In this document: piece after piece, positions 19,302-33,100 of the stretch
How the letters are laid out: every line of letters begins with the position of its first letter
Position numbering within the stretch: the stretch's first letter is position 1
From: Halichondria panicea
Lineage: Eukaryota > Porifera > Demospongiae > Suberitida > Halichondriidae
Length of the DNA: 64,000 nucleotides
Direction of reading: 5' to 3'
Assembly: GCF_963675165.1 (NCBI RefSeq)
Contig: NC_087377.1
Coordinates: forward strand, 6,465,122 to 6,529,121
Program-made: the position numbers and the translations under genes
The notes under the pieces: model-generated
Told to the model about the DNA's origin: nothing
What the model saw: only the letters and a program-made list of their open reading frames with translations
The model's database searches: none

Positions 19302-22300
19302 ATGTCAAACGGTGGAGCCTCGACCAGTGGTGCAAGTAAGTCTTTGTGTTTCTTTGCTTCCATGATGTGTGTACACAGCAATCTACTCAGCTATGATATC
19401 TTCGTATGCATGCCACATTCTAAAGTATTGTGCTGTTGACAAAGTGTTGAGGAATTGTAAAGTTTAAGTTTGCTGTTCTTCATCACCTAATTGTGTTAGC
19501 ATTAAGTGAAAAATGCCAGGCCTTAATAGTGCAGTATAGCCGGTTTTACCTACGTACCTGTACCTAAATTCCTACCAATTTTTGTAGCTATAATTATACC
19601 AATATTGTACGTATATAAATACTATAGGGAAGGCTAAACAAAGGATGCCGGCAACTTGAATTAGCTCGTTTTATGGTACTATATACTGGGATGTAGTTGT
19701 TTGCTGTTGTGTGTGTGTGTGTGTGTTTTAAATGTCTGGGAAAAACCTGCTTATCTTGACAGTTAGTATCTCTCTCCCATGTAAGGCCAACCTACACTTT
19801 AGCACCACACAGACAGGACATATTTTAGTATACACAGATTGTCAATACCTTGTCTGGCCTGTGCTAGTACATCACACCCTTTCTTGACTTTGGGAAGTTA
19901 TGAATTCATACTTGATGTAATTGAGGTTGATGTAATTATGCTAATGTTACAGTTCTGTGTAAACTGCAGCAGTAACACCCTCACACACATGTATGGGGCA
20001 CATAATGGGAAATAAGTACAGCCTGGTTAGCACTCCTCCATGACTTGAATTGTCCAGTGCATTCATCACATCCTGCTCTACTAATCCTATACCTAGCTGC
20101 TCTTAAAATTACATATCACCCACCCTCTAAACACACACTACACACACAGCTCCTGATGATTTTGACGATCACGGGGACACAGTGACAGTGTTTCAACATG
20201 AGGGCGATGGAGAGAACACAGAGCACCTTCAGTCCATGGACCTCCACGATGTCAAGACCGCCCTTGAGAAAGATGCCGAATTGGACGAGGTACGTACTAA
20301 AGCAGACCTCCTGCTGTTGATTTGCCCGTCAGGTTTAGGAGAATACACCTACACTGTACATGTAGTAGTCTGATACAACAATGTAGTTTGCTGAAGTGCT
20401 ATGTCCTGTCACCAGCTAATGTATGTGTGGGATGTGGCACTTCCTCTGATGTGGCTAGCTGTTGGTAGCAAAACCTTTGAAGTTGTGGTGGTGGCTTGAC
20501 CACAGGGGGCACTAATCTTGCTTTCTGAAGGACTGCTATTATCACTAGCTAAAGTAGTAAAGATTGTTCTCCCAGCTACACTGCAAAAGAACACTGGTCT
20601 AATACTCTCAAGCAGTAGCAAAACAAGAAGTGTGGGCACTAGAGATAATGGTTACCTGTTTAGACAGTGAGATATGTGCTTTTTAGTGTTGTGAATTGTG
20701 GCCTATGCTTGTTGCCATTGTTTGTTGTGGTATTGTGCCCTGGTCATTGTTAATGCTGAGGTCTAGACTAATTCAATTACCTGGCCCCACACACTAAATC
20801 CTTGGTGTGCAGCTGGACCTATTTTAGCACTACCTCAGTGGCTAAAATGCCACTTTATAATAGGATCAGCTGCTTGTGTGTGGTTGTGCCTCTATGCTCA
20901 TGCACCTCATCATTCACCATCAACTAGATGCGAGCACTTACATGACAACTAGTACATGTGTATAATTAATTTACATTGCAATCTACTGTACAATTTGTGG
21001 TGCAGTCTGATGTACACTTAGTTGCTGCAATCCACACACACAAACACACAGCCTGGATCAGCAGGCAAGGCGGCTACCTCCCCAACGTCAGCAGGTGAGT
21101 CTCATTCAGGTTAGCTCATTCCCTGTATGGTTAATTGCTTGTGAGTGTTGGCGGTGATTCAAATCTCTCCTCTCCCCCATTGTTCTGCCTAATGTAACTG
21201 CCAACACTTACACTGGGCTGGAACAAAGTATAATAAATAAAGATGCAGTGGTTGCCTGGTATTATGGACTGGTACAGTTTGGGGACATACATGTAGGGCC
21301 TCTAGTGTATCCCGTGTTGTACCAGGTTTGTACTTACAGCCTGTGCATACTTACAGCCTGTGCATCCTAATGGATCAGAATTTAATAGTTCACTGTTTAT
21401 TACGATGATAGCATTTTTAATAAGCACTGTGCTAGTTGTATTGTATTACAGAACTATTTGGGTGGTCTGTAACAATGCTTACAGGTTTTCTGGTAACCAT
21501 TGGAGCTTGTCTTGCTGTGGGAATTGTCATTGGGGAAGGTTGATAGGTTCAACCGGAGTAGTGTAGAGACAATGACACTGTGTATATGTATCCATGTATA
21601 CTGTTCCCAAATGCTATGTCTTATTGACTCTTCTCTCCCTTTTATGCACTAGCTGGCAGTGCTAGTCTTCAGCAAACCACCATTCGTCCCATCATACAAC
21701 CAATGGTGAGTGTGTGTGTGAGAATTTGATTAATTTACACGGAAAGCTTGATTCCATAGATCTAATTTACATTGTTTGTAGAGCCTGATTTAAGTTCATT
21801 TAGTAGAGCTTGTATTATAATTATAGTAACAGCCTTTTGGGAGTGTCATGTACATGTATTGAATAATTATTCTGCAGGTATGTTGTTTCTAGCTTTTGAA
21901 AAGTCCACTATCTCAGTGTGGCCTACCAACAAACACTTCATCACTACTATTGGTTGTAATTTGTCATAAAAGCAATTATGCACTACCTTCAAAGGTTTGG
22001 CTAGTTTGCCTTTGTTTGAAGTACCTGCATGTTGCTTTGAGTGGTAATTGATCACTAGACCCTGGAATGCTTTTAAGTGGGGGGCAATAAATTGCACATT
22101 CCTTCTAAATATAGGATTACAGTTCAGCCATCAACACCCCCTCACACACACTCCTAATGTACTTTCATTCATGCATACACTACTGTACAGCTCTATGCGA
22201 ATGGTTTCATGGTTCCACCCTTTGCTGCTGGAACCTCAATCTTCTCTGCTGGAATAAGACCCATTAAGATGGAGGGATCCGAATGGTAAGTTGTTTAGCT

Positions 22301-25300
22301 TGCAAATAATATCGCATAGCTGGTAATTTTCGGGGTTGACCTCAAACCTCAAACTTGTAATGCCTCGAAAAATAATGGTGATACATGTACCAGGAGTGCA
22401 TGATATTCCTACACTCTTGGTAGTACCCATGATGTTTCCCTGCTGTGTACAAGACTGTTTCTCTGAGTACATGTCTATTGTTCAGGGCTGGCTTATCCAA
22501 TTAAAGTTGTTTATGTTGTGACCCTCAATGTGCAGTTAACTAATTTCATCAACACTCTTAGACAGAACTACAACAACTCTAATGTTTGGAAACTTACAGT
22601 ATAAACTCAGTGCTGTGGATGAGATTTAAACATGTACATGTACGTACTGGCGTGGCAAATACGTACACACAGGTTGCTAAGTGAAGCACTCTGCAACAAA
22701 ATGAATATACAGTGTACATGAATTGTTATGGTAGCAGAGCTTACAAAGTAGAACTAGTGCACCTGTAAGTAGATTTGCCTGGCTTGTATGGCCTTGTTAA
22801 TATTATTGGATTAAGCCTACATGTGCATGTTGTTATAATAAGCAGATTCCCTCCAACCACAACCATGAACAGTTTGTACATGCCCTCACAAGCACACATG
22901 TGCATGCACACCCATAATTTTATAGGAAAGTTTCGCAAGCACCCACAGTAACTGGTATACCGTATAGATACCCAACTGCTGGTTTCCTACCAGTTGACCA
23001 ATCAGGTTTTAGACCTGCCGCTGGCTACCCCTTTATGATTCCCGGGCAGTATGCAGTGGCTACTCGTTATCAACAGGTGAGCAGTCTACATTGTATGTGA
23101 TATATACATGTACGATCATGTATATACTGTAGCTACCGTTTTAATTTCTTGGAACAAGTACCTCAAAAGTTCATTCAAGAACTTGGCACACAGAAGCCAC
23201 TGCATGAATGTTAAGTGCTGTATAATTGTACTCAATTAGTGAATGTTTTCAGTTGTTCGAAGCCAAAAATAGCCACGAACCTTCATGGCTCGAAAGCATT
23301 GCCGTGTTTGCACATTGGTACTGTATAATAAGGTTAGAGCAGCTGTGCTTGCATACCTTACAAGTGGCTCTGAAATGAGTCTCACTGTAGTTTCCTCTCC
23401 CTCCCTCTTTAGTTTACTACCTTCGGACAGCCAGCCCCTAATGCAGCAGTACAACCCAACTCAGGCCTTGTACAACCACAGGTGCGCATGACAGTCAAAG
23501 TCTGTAGTATGAAAATTGTATGGTGCCCTATATTAATAGAGGCAGTGTACGTGTACAGTATGTGTGATCAGTGTGATTCTGACCACAGGTGAAAGAGAAG
23601 AAGCCGCACATCAAAAAACCACTAAATGCATTCATGATCTTCATGAAAACCAAGAGAGCGGAAGTTATAAAGGAGTGCACGTTGAAAGAGTCTGCAGCCA
23701 TTAACCAGATACTCGGCAAAATGGTGAGTGAGTATTATTCTATTCAGTGATTCGTATATAATTATTATATACATTGTAGATTCCTTTGCCTCTTGTCATG
23801 GTGGTTACTATCTTTGATTCCATAACAGTGGCACGCGCTGGATCGCAGTGAACAAGCCACGTACTATGAAATGGCAAGAGAAGAGAGAGCGAGACATATG
23901 CAGGTAGTTACAACAGACTAAAACAATTAATGCATTAATTACTATAATAATTACACATGCAGGCATGTAATTACTTTATTTGGCGGATATGTATAGGAAT
24001 TGATACCCGCATACCTGTACTTGAGACTTGTTTGTGTACGTGTCCATACAACAACACTGTTTATGATTGCCCTATATGAATACATTCCTTGTACATGTAG
24101 TATAGATACAAGCAATCACGTACACACTAAAACTTTTATCAGAAGCTTTTTGTTGCACGTTACACTGTACTTAAATGTCTGCATTAATGCCGTCCTCTAA
24201 CAGATGTACCCTGGCTGGTCAGCACGCGACAACTATGCTGTTCACAAGAAGAGGAAAAAGAGAAAAGCCAAATCTGAGAAGGGGAATGACGAAGGTATGG
24301 ACAGTATCACTAACTATGACAGTCAGGGTTTCATGCAGAGGGGGAGGGCCATGCAAGCATGGGATTCCCCCTGGAATTATGTCATAACAACAACAAAAAA
24401 TTTAATATGGTTGACTTAACGGCTTGAAGCACACAAAACAAATTACAATCATTCCTCAAGATTTTTTACTGGGTGGAGGGGCTACTCAATATCTCCAGGG
24501 CCTTACGCCCATCGTTATCCCCCCGCGCTAAGAGTCCTGTATGAAACCCTGAGTCAATCAAATACATATATTTGCTAAGCCCTTTGCACATTGGTCCTTA
24601 TTATTTTGACCTATACATGTACAAGTCATGTAGCAATACTCAATACGCGTTGGATAAAATTAAAACTGCTTGTGAAGAAACGAGTTAGGTAGCTCACAGT
24701 CATTGTACTTGGGGTGTCCAAATCACTTGTACTTTGTTGTTCCAGTTGAGGGTTCGACTGACAGCTGTGCCCTGGGTGAGAGTGAAGGAGAGAGGTGTCC
24801 TGATAAACATCCAGACAACTCCTCTAACTGGTGTGCACTTTGCAGGTGAGTAAGACTGTAACCCATGCATGCAGGCCCTCGCATAATTACTGTGATGTAT
24901 ACAATCTTGCATCACCTACGTACCACCACACATGCATGATGATTTACACCTTGTACCACAACTCAGAAGAGAATAAGTATACATCCATGAACTTATAATT
25001 ATAACCACTATGATAATCCTCATTATGCATGTACAGTGGCATTACACTACTATATCACTTTTGTGCAGACGTAAAAGAAAGTGTGTCAAACGAAATAACG
25101 ACGATGAGCTAGATATCTCGGATGTCACTAAAAATGGAAAAGTTGCTTCTATTTTGGGAACTGTTGGACAGGATCGCAATGAAGACAGTACATATGTCAC
25201 TACAGAATGCCGGGAGGATGTCATTGTGTTGTCAGAAACTAACCAATCAGAATGCAGTATCATCCAAGCTCCAATCACATTACAAACAATCCCAACATAA
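19302..25300 (+). CDS. TCF: TCF/LEF transcription factor with C-clamp
   Basis: Twelve coding exons (19302-19335, 20150-20289, 21052-21094, 21653-21705, 22191-22285, 22926-23076, 23413-23481, 23589-23723, 23829-23903, 24204-24294, 24746-24845, 25069-25300) give 405 residues. Residues about 13-30 ([18 protein letters not shown]) resemble the acidic beta-catenin-binding segment. The middle is Pro/Gly-rich. The HMG box (about 199-275: [44 protein letters not shown]) is nearly identical to LEF1/TCF7L2. It is followed by a basic tail [11 protein letters not shown]-clamp has Cys 313, 325, 328 and 334 ([12 protein letters not shown]); its first spacing is one residue shorter than the usual form. TCF binds CTTTGWW sites, repressing with Groucho or activating with beta-catenin in Wnt signalling. 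Three such sites lie in its own promoter. The end after the C-clamp is not recognised. Confidence 0.97.
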
Positions 25301-25971
25301 AACTACTGAGTGTATACATGTATTTTGTTTCCATGGCGATTGCTGTAGTCTCAATTCGAATGGTTGTTTTCTGTGTCATGAAAGCTCTCAGTCACTTGAC
25401 AGGATATTTTCATACCTCACACACATGCATGCATGCTTTCCAAATCTTCAATTTATTTTCAGCCACATCAAAAAGGATTAAACAACGTATGCTATAACTA
25501 GAATAAATTGATGAACTGAATAATTTGTATATGGAATGCATGCCAGACATAGCCTTATATAATTTAAATGGAACTGCAAGACAATACGTACTCTATAGAT
25601 CTACATGTATATATCAATGATGAAGTTAATTGGTGCTATAACTGTAGCATAATATAATTATGCACCCTCGATTAGCCAAATACATGCAGTCTCAAACCTG
25701 CCAAAAACAAGACGAACCCCAGTTAAGGGGAATTTTGTGTCCCCTTACCTTTTCCATACATGTTTGGGATTCGAGGCATGCCCAAATACGGGAAAAAATT
25801 ACATGCCTCAATTAACTATTAGCAACTTCGTGTGCTGTTGATGGCATTTCTGATGGACGCAGTGCGGGGCACCGTTTATGCGTCAATGGCAGGTAGAGGG
25901 TACAAGATGTGTCTAATTTTTATGTATGTACACGTAGACGTTACTTATGAGATAATGCTATTGTCTTTCCA
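25301..25971. other. Convergent intergenic region TCF / DNAI1
   Basis: Lies between the stop codons of two convergent genes and should hold both 3' UTRs. Small frames here have no recognisable content. Confidence 0.6.
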
Positions 25972-28900
25972 TCAGTTTTCCCGTTGCTTCTCGAGTAGTG
26001 GTTCACGCACAAACGAGATAAGTTTCTCAATCCTTGCCACCTCTGTGTCTTTGGTTCGATTCTTCTCCTGTGAGGACATGCAAACTACATGACTTTGTAT
26101 AACAATAGATTCGGAAGAAACGAGGGGCTGGCAACAAGTGAAATCTTGTAATTAATAAGAAATATACTAGAAATACGCCTGTACGATATTAATACTAGGA
26201 GGTATTCCCCCATTACAAGAGCCCACAAGGAACCACGCCTTCTTAGGGAAAAGGGTGTGATCTCCAGTATTGCGGTGCGTACATGAATGAGGAGACTACA
26301 CACTTTCCCTGAACCACAGTGATAGCCTCGAATCCAGCAGTTTCTACGGACAGACAGACACACAAACACACTACCATATATATACCTCGCTGCGCATGTG
26401 CACACCGAGGAATAACATTAAGCCCATGTGATTTTCATACAGTAGTAGGTTATACATATAACTCACCGTGAGGTTCTTCCGGAGGTTAGGAGAGAGTTTG
26501 AGACAGATGACGGTGCCCCTATCATCACCAATGATGACTATCGGATAGACAGGGTTGAAGCACACATGAGTCAGTTTAGTGCGCTTTTTCTGAATCACTG
26601 TGGGATTGAGTACGTGCACATGTAGAAAACAGATAATAATGTACACATAATACAGGTAAATGTTCATGAATGACATTGTACTGCTGCATGTGTCGAATTG
26701 AAGTACATGATACATTTACCTACTACTCTAGAGTGGAGATTTGAAGGGTGAGTACAAACAATGAAACACAAATTCAAAGTACAAGCTGGACACTAGAATC
26801 TAATTTAAAACTATAACTACTTCTGGGACGCCGTGTTCTCATCTTTCACAGCTACATGTATGTCACTCTAGCTCTCACCTGATTGGACGCAGAGTGGCTC
26901 GTACTTGTTGATACTGAGGTCAAACACATACGCCTTGCCACCTGCAGTTACAGCAGCAAATACAGTAGAGCAATATGGCGACCATGCCACGTCTCCAACA
27001 ACATTGTTGAGGTCAAAGGAGAACATTGGATTCCTGTAGAGATATTACAGACAAAATTGATGCAAGTAGATCTAACATTAGGAGGCAAACATTATTGAGA
27101 CTGACACACACATCACATTGCATGCAGTACCTTAAACGTACAGTCTGTATAAAATACGTTGTCAAGGTAACAAGGATGTAATAAAGGTCATACAGTCCCT
27201 TCCGTGTTATATTAGCCTCGAGGCATTACTTGGTAAGGGATCGTTGTGATATAAAACACATAATTTATAGCATGAGAATCCTCCCACCACTTATCAGGGG
27301 CATAACTAGCAATGAGGCAGAGGAGGCCCTTGCCTCCTGTACTATTGAACTTCAAGTGCCATGTGACTCAGCTTTTAATAGCTCTGGCTAGCTAACTTCT
27401 GGATAACTAGCCAACTAGGTATATAGAATGAGCAGAAAATGAGCTCTGTCACCGTCTTGTTGACGAAAAAAGGAGAAGAAGAGCAGGTAAATAGCAGTTA
27501 TACTGCCATTTATCTGCATTCTAGCGATAATTAGTGGGTGTGGTTTTCGGTTAAACATTTTGCGGGGGCGTTGCCTCCTTCCTGTAAAATTTCTAGTTAC
27601 TCCCCTGCTTATTATACAGCATGCTTAGTTACTTTCTAGTGTGGTCCCATATTTTGACTGTCCAGTCAGCTCCACAAGAGGCAAAAACATTTTGATGGAA
27701 AGGGTTCCAGCTGATGGAGTGTACTGCCATGTGATGGGCCTGTGAGATGTGTGGAGGAGGGTTGTGATGGCATACATCTACACACATGATATGTACACAA
27801 TATAATTTCCTTGTATGTTTGTCCTAACCAAGTACCAACATGTAGTCAGGCTGTACACGTGTAGCTACGTACAGTACGTACATGTACATGTGCGCACACG
27901 CTTTATTTGTTTTACGCATTAATAATGATCATACATGTACCGTATTTACTTGATTAAACGCCCGGGCGTTTATTTCAGATCAAAGTCTTTAGAGGGGGCG
28001 TTTAAACGAGGAGGGCATTTAATCCAGGAGGACGTTTATTGTTATGTCTACTCGAAAACTCTTGCACAGCAGCAGTTATTGTGCTCTTTTTGGGCTGCTG
28101 TCTCAGCTTAAATCTATTTCTCAGCTTAAAAGTCATAGGAGTGCCCTCTGTGTCGGTAACTCTCTCTCTCCATCGATTCATCATAAAAAGTATTATTATT
28201 CTATGCTGCCATGCTTGCAACTGGGTTTCACATGCTATTTCAGCTCCACCCACAGTGCCACGCCCCATATATGGGTGATTATTTAAGATGGGCGTTTACA
28301 GAGCTTTTATCCTGGGCGTTTAAACGAGATGGGCGTTTATTCAAGGAGGGCGTTTAATCAAGTAAATACGGTATGTACTTGTAGGTGCCGGTAATTTTGT
28401 ATTACAAAAATGTGTACCTTGTACACGTCGAGGTAGTGGGTAGTGTAGGCTTTAGAGCACTTGTAAATCTGGCCCTCTTCAGAGCCAACTAAGAACAAGT
28501 GGTCAACAAATGGACTGAATCCAATCGCTGTACCAGAGCCTGTGTATAGGGTGGACACAATAATTATTATACAGTACGTGCATGTATAAATAATACTTGG
28601 GATTAACTAGGAAACTGCCGTATACCAGGTTTCGAATGTGAGACTCTTTTGAATGCGAATTGCGAGTTTTTGCATAGGAGGCAAACGAAAGACCCGCAAA
28701 GGAGAGAGAATGCGCATACAGTTACTAAAATTGCAACAGTTGAAAACGCAATCAGGCTTGTACAAATGTTATTCGCAATGACAACTACGTTGTCAAAACT
28801 GGATATATGGTAGTATGTACATGTACATGAACTTCACTTGCTGTACATGTATAATATAGAATGCACAAATTGCAGAGAGTGCTTACTGAGTGTGAAATCC

Positions 28901-30108
28901 TTCTGCCCCTCGACACTGTTCTTGAGTGTAAGAGCATCTTGGAATTGAAGCTCATTTTTGACCAGTTTCCATGTGACCACTCGACCGTCAGCAGACACAG
29001 AGTAGAAGTTGAGGTTGCCATCCATATCATTTTTCTGCCAGCTCACCTACGCCATAAATAGAGTGTCCAATTTATCAAGTTACATGCATTGAAAAACAGT
29101 ACTATACTGGGGGAATTCAAGGCCTAAAATGTAGCGTTTTGTGTGCAACCCCTCAAACAAACGCCACCTCTGTATAGTAACCCATAGCTTTGTTCCATAA
29201 CAGTGTTTGTAACACAGCTAGAAATCGAGTGCCAACACTTTTTTGGGGGTGATAATTACATGCATACGAACACACCGTAGTGACTTGCATACCTGCCAGA
29301 CAGGGTCTGAATGTTTCCCGGTGTTAGCGGTGGCCTTGTAGATGGCCTCTTTAGAGTTCTCTTGAAGGTCATAGACGAGCACAGTGCCATCATAGAGCCC
29401 TGCGGCCACTAGGTAGGGGTGCTCAGGGTGTATGTCCAAACACATCACTCCACTGGGGGTCTCAAAGATATACCTGGAGGGGGGGGGGGGGTAACATTGC
29501 ATGTTATAAAAGTACATGTGTTCAGACTATTGTTACAGGTAAAAAGATCCTTATGTGTGCTCATTAAAATCGTACACTTGTACACAAAGCAATCATTGGT
29601 AACTGGCATTGAAACAGGAAATACCACGAGAAGACACATGCACTTTGCATGCTGGTGACAACGTACTCAGGATAGGTTGGGTTCTTCAGAGAATGGAAGC
29701 AAATCAACCCTCCACTGCCTTGATCAGTGAACTCATCTGAAACAAAAGGAGGCATGCTAAGCAAGGCACAGCTACATGTAGTACAGTGATAGTGGTCACC
29801 CCAACAGTGGTGCTGTAATAAAGAGGTGGCATGCTAACACACGTCAAAACACACGCTATGAAGACTTTTGGACTCATTAACCTAGCTACATGTAGGTGAC
29901 CTGATTACAGGATTACAACAATAGACAGTGTTCACTGTACTCACAAGAACCACGACCCACAGCAAACAGGTCACTGTACAGAGGGTTCCATGACAGTGCT
30001 GTAATAGCTGCTTTTCGAGCCGCCTTGTCAAATTTGAACCGCCAGAGGGGAAGCATTGAGCCCACATTATCTCTAAACTGGTCTCCAGGGTCATCATAAT
30101 ACTTGAAA

Positions 30109-30188
<80 letters not shown>

Positions 30189-33100
30189 TGTGCGTGTGTT
30201 TGCGTGCATGCGTGCATATGTGTGTGATGTTCCTACAGTAGGGTCCCTAGCAGAGGAGGTTGGACGCGATCACTGGACACGATCACTGGACACGATCACG
30301 TGCATTACTTTTTGCTGAACTAACAATTTTATGTAAACTTCTAACTGGTTATGCACGCGGTCATTGTCAACTGAAGGCAATATTTCTGTGACTATCAGTA
30401 GTCTACCGTCATAAAAGTTATATGGCGATCACCTTTGGGTTCTTTGCTCACCTTACCATACATGTACAAATGTCATGTACATGTAGGTACTAAACAACTA
30501 TAAAAAAAGTTATGCCTACCTCTGGCTTTACTGAGCTTATAACAGTCACCTGACTAGCTGTAAACTATGTAAATGTACATGTATGGTAAGGTGAGCAAAG
30601 AACCCAAAGGTGATCGCCATATGCTCGTTAGGAGTGGCACGTGAATGATCATGTAACCTCCTCTGGGTCCCTATAGCTAGTAGTGGAACTTTTATGACGG
30701 TAGACTACATGTATGTACAGTATGTACATGTATGTGCATTTATACACATGTACATGTGTTGCTTGAGCAGGAAAATTATGAATTGTGATGATGCGTGCTG
30801 GCGTGCCTAACCACTACCTGCAACTCTCAAATAATGTACTGTATGAAGTGAGTATTCACTTCGTAGCTAATTACCTTGGGCAATTTCATCGAATGTGTTC
30901 TGATTGACCATTCGCTCCATGATCTTGGCGGCAGTCTTCACTCGTGTAATGTCATCACTTGATATCTCAGAGCTTGAAGACTTCGTCTCCTTTTTAACTT
31001 CCTCACCTACATGTGTAGAAAATATGCAAGATTCTATTAACACAATTTACTGTACACTGTACATGTATGCTTACTTTAATTGTGCATAAATTATACATAA
31101 ATAGCAAAATACAGTAATGAGATCCTCCATGCTTCATGTGTTACACATTTATTACAATAGCCATTGTTGTTCCTTGTTTGCTTGTACATTTGTTGTAGAC
31201 ATGCAAACACAAGGAACAAGAATGGCTATGGCAATACGTACGAAACTATGTGACTGACCTTTGCCCTTTTTCTCTTTGGCCTTGTCTTGCTTGATGAGAT
31301 CTTCCACGTAGGCATCGAATATCTCCATCTGAGGTCGATCATAGTTAGTGAATATGTACGGGCATATGCACCAACTACACTACGTACGTACATGTTAGTA
31401 TAACTACATATCTACATAATTATGTACATGATCGTAAAAGTACAACCGGTCTATACCTGGTTAGCATTGACTGAGAAGTCAGCTCTTGGAGGTGGCTCAG
31501 TTGCAGTACCCCTGTCCTGCATAAATGCAAGAACATACAACTGTCACATTGGGTTGTACAGCACGTTACAGTGTTTTATCGGCTACATGCTGGTAAGCTT
31601 GAATACGTAACACATGTATAAACACCGCGAGCACACTCTTTATGTGCTCCTGATCATCGATACACAGTAGACTAAGATGTAATACACTGTAGCTCCCTCA
31701 ATGCTTTCTATGGTATCATTCATTGATCTCAGAAAAGTTTACGTACTTGTACATGTATGTGATAATTTGTTCCAGTGTTGTTAGTACATTGGTTTACATG
31801 TCCCAATAATTATTATTCATACTCAAACGGAGTAGAAGGATGAACGCAAAGCTTTTATTACAGAAGATAGTGGAACAAAAAGCCTACTCTAATTTTCTAA
31901 GCAATCTTGAAGCAGACACAAGGCACTTGGGGCACAGGTACATTATCTCATTGTCTCGTTGCTCAAAGGAACACAGTTTTCAGAGAAGCAGAAAATAGAC
32001 GAGTTCAAGGAACTAGGGCAACAAATCAAAAAACACATGTCTCTAGTTCCAGAACTGCTAGACATTAAAGACAAGAATGCTTACTGTCAGTTTTCTCACA
32101 AAATAATGATGAGTTTGAAGAGCTGCAAAGTGGTTTTTGGTCTGATTACACATTTTGCATGCATAACTGCACAGAAATGTGTGTACTTGTTACGTTGACC
32201 ATCATTAAATGAAGCTTTACTTACATGTGTGTGGAAATATATTATGGCAATATTTACTTACTCTGAATGGGTTATTGAGAGTTTGTGAAGCTCTCTCAGA
32301 GTAATTAAACTGGTTTCTCAATTGCTTCTGCTCTCCACCAGACTGCTTGTCTCCAGACTCTGGCCCCTCCTCCTCCTCCTACAGTGTAAACATGGGGACG
32401 TACAGTTGTACACAAAATTGACGATGTGCTAACACTGAATCATATAATGTACGTAAATAGGCCTAAATACAGTACAAACAGGTAATGTAAACTGCAAAAG
32501 GTCTTGTCCAAGTACAGTACACGCACAACACACAGTACATTATACTCAAGTAGTCTGTATGTATTATAAGTACTGTTGTACGTACGTACGTACCAATGTG
32601 CAGTACATATTGATGCCCACTAACTATTAATGTACGATAGACACTGTACCCCATCATCTTCGACCTCGCTTTCATCTGATTGGTCAGCATCCTTGTTAAG
32701 CTGACGCTGAGCCTCGTCACTGTCCTTATGCAGAAGATTGCTTTCCATGGCAAAGTGGATGGCTAGCTGATCAATGGCCGCTACCTGCACATTTGTGGAG
32801 TGTGTTAATTACTATCCACTACTAATTCACTGCACCAACGTTACCAGGTACATGTAATGTAGATGTGAATCATTTGATGCTTGAGTATACAGTACAGTAT
32901 ACATGTACATGCATGTACAAATACAATGTAGTAGGAAATGGCAGTGCATTAGTGATGTGTATAATTATTTAAGCGGGTGTTTTGCGTATAATGGGGAAAA
33001 ACTGACTGTTAGTATATAATTAAACTAAGGTCGCATAATGCTTTGAGTGCCACTGCGTAGTTAGTCATTACTCCAATAACTCCTGACTTACGCATTAATA

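Noticed and set aside
28039-28286. 79-80 codon frames
   Set aside because: Fully within the inverted-repeat element at 27939-28372.
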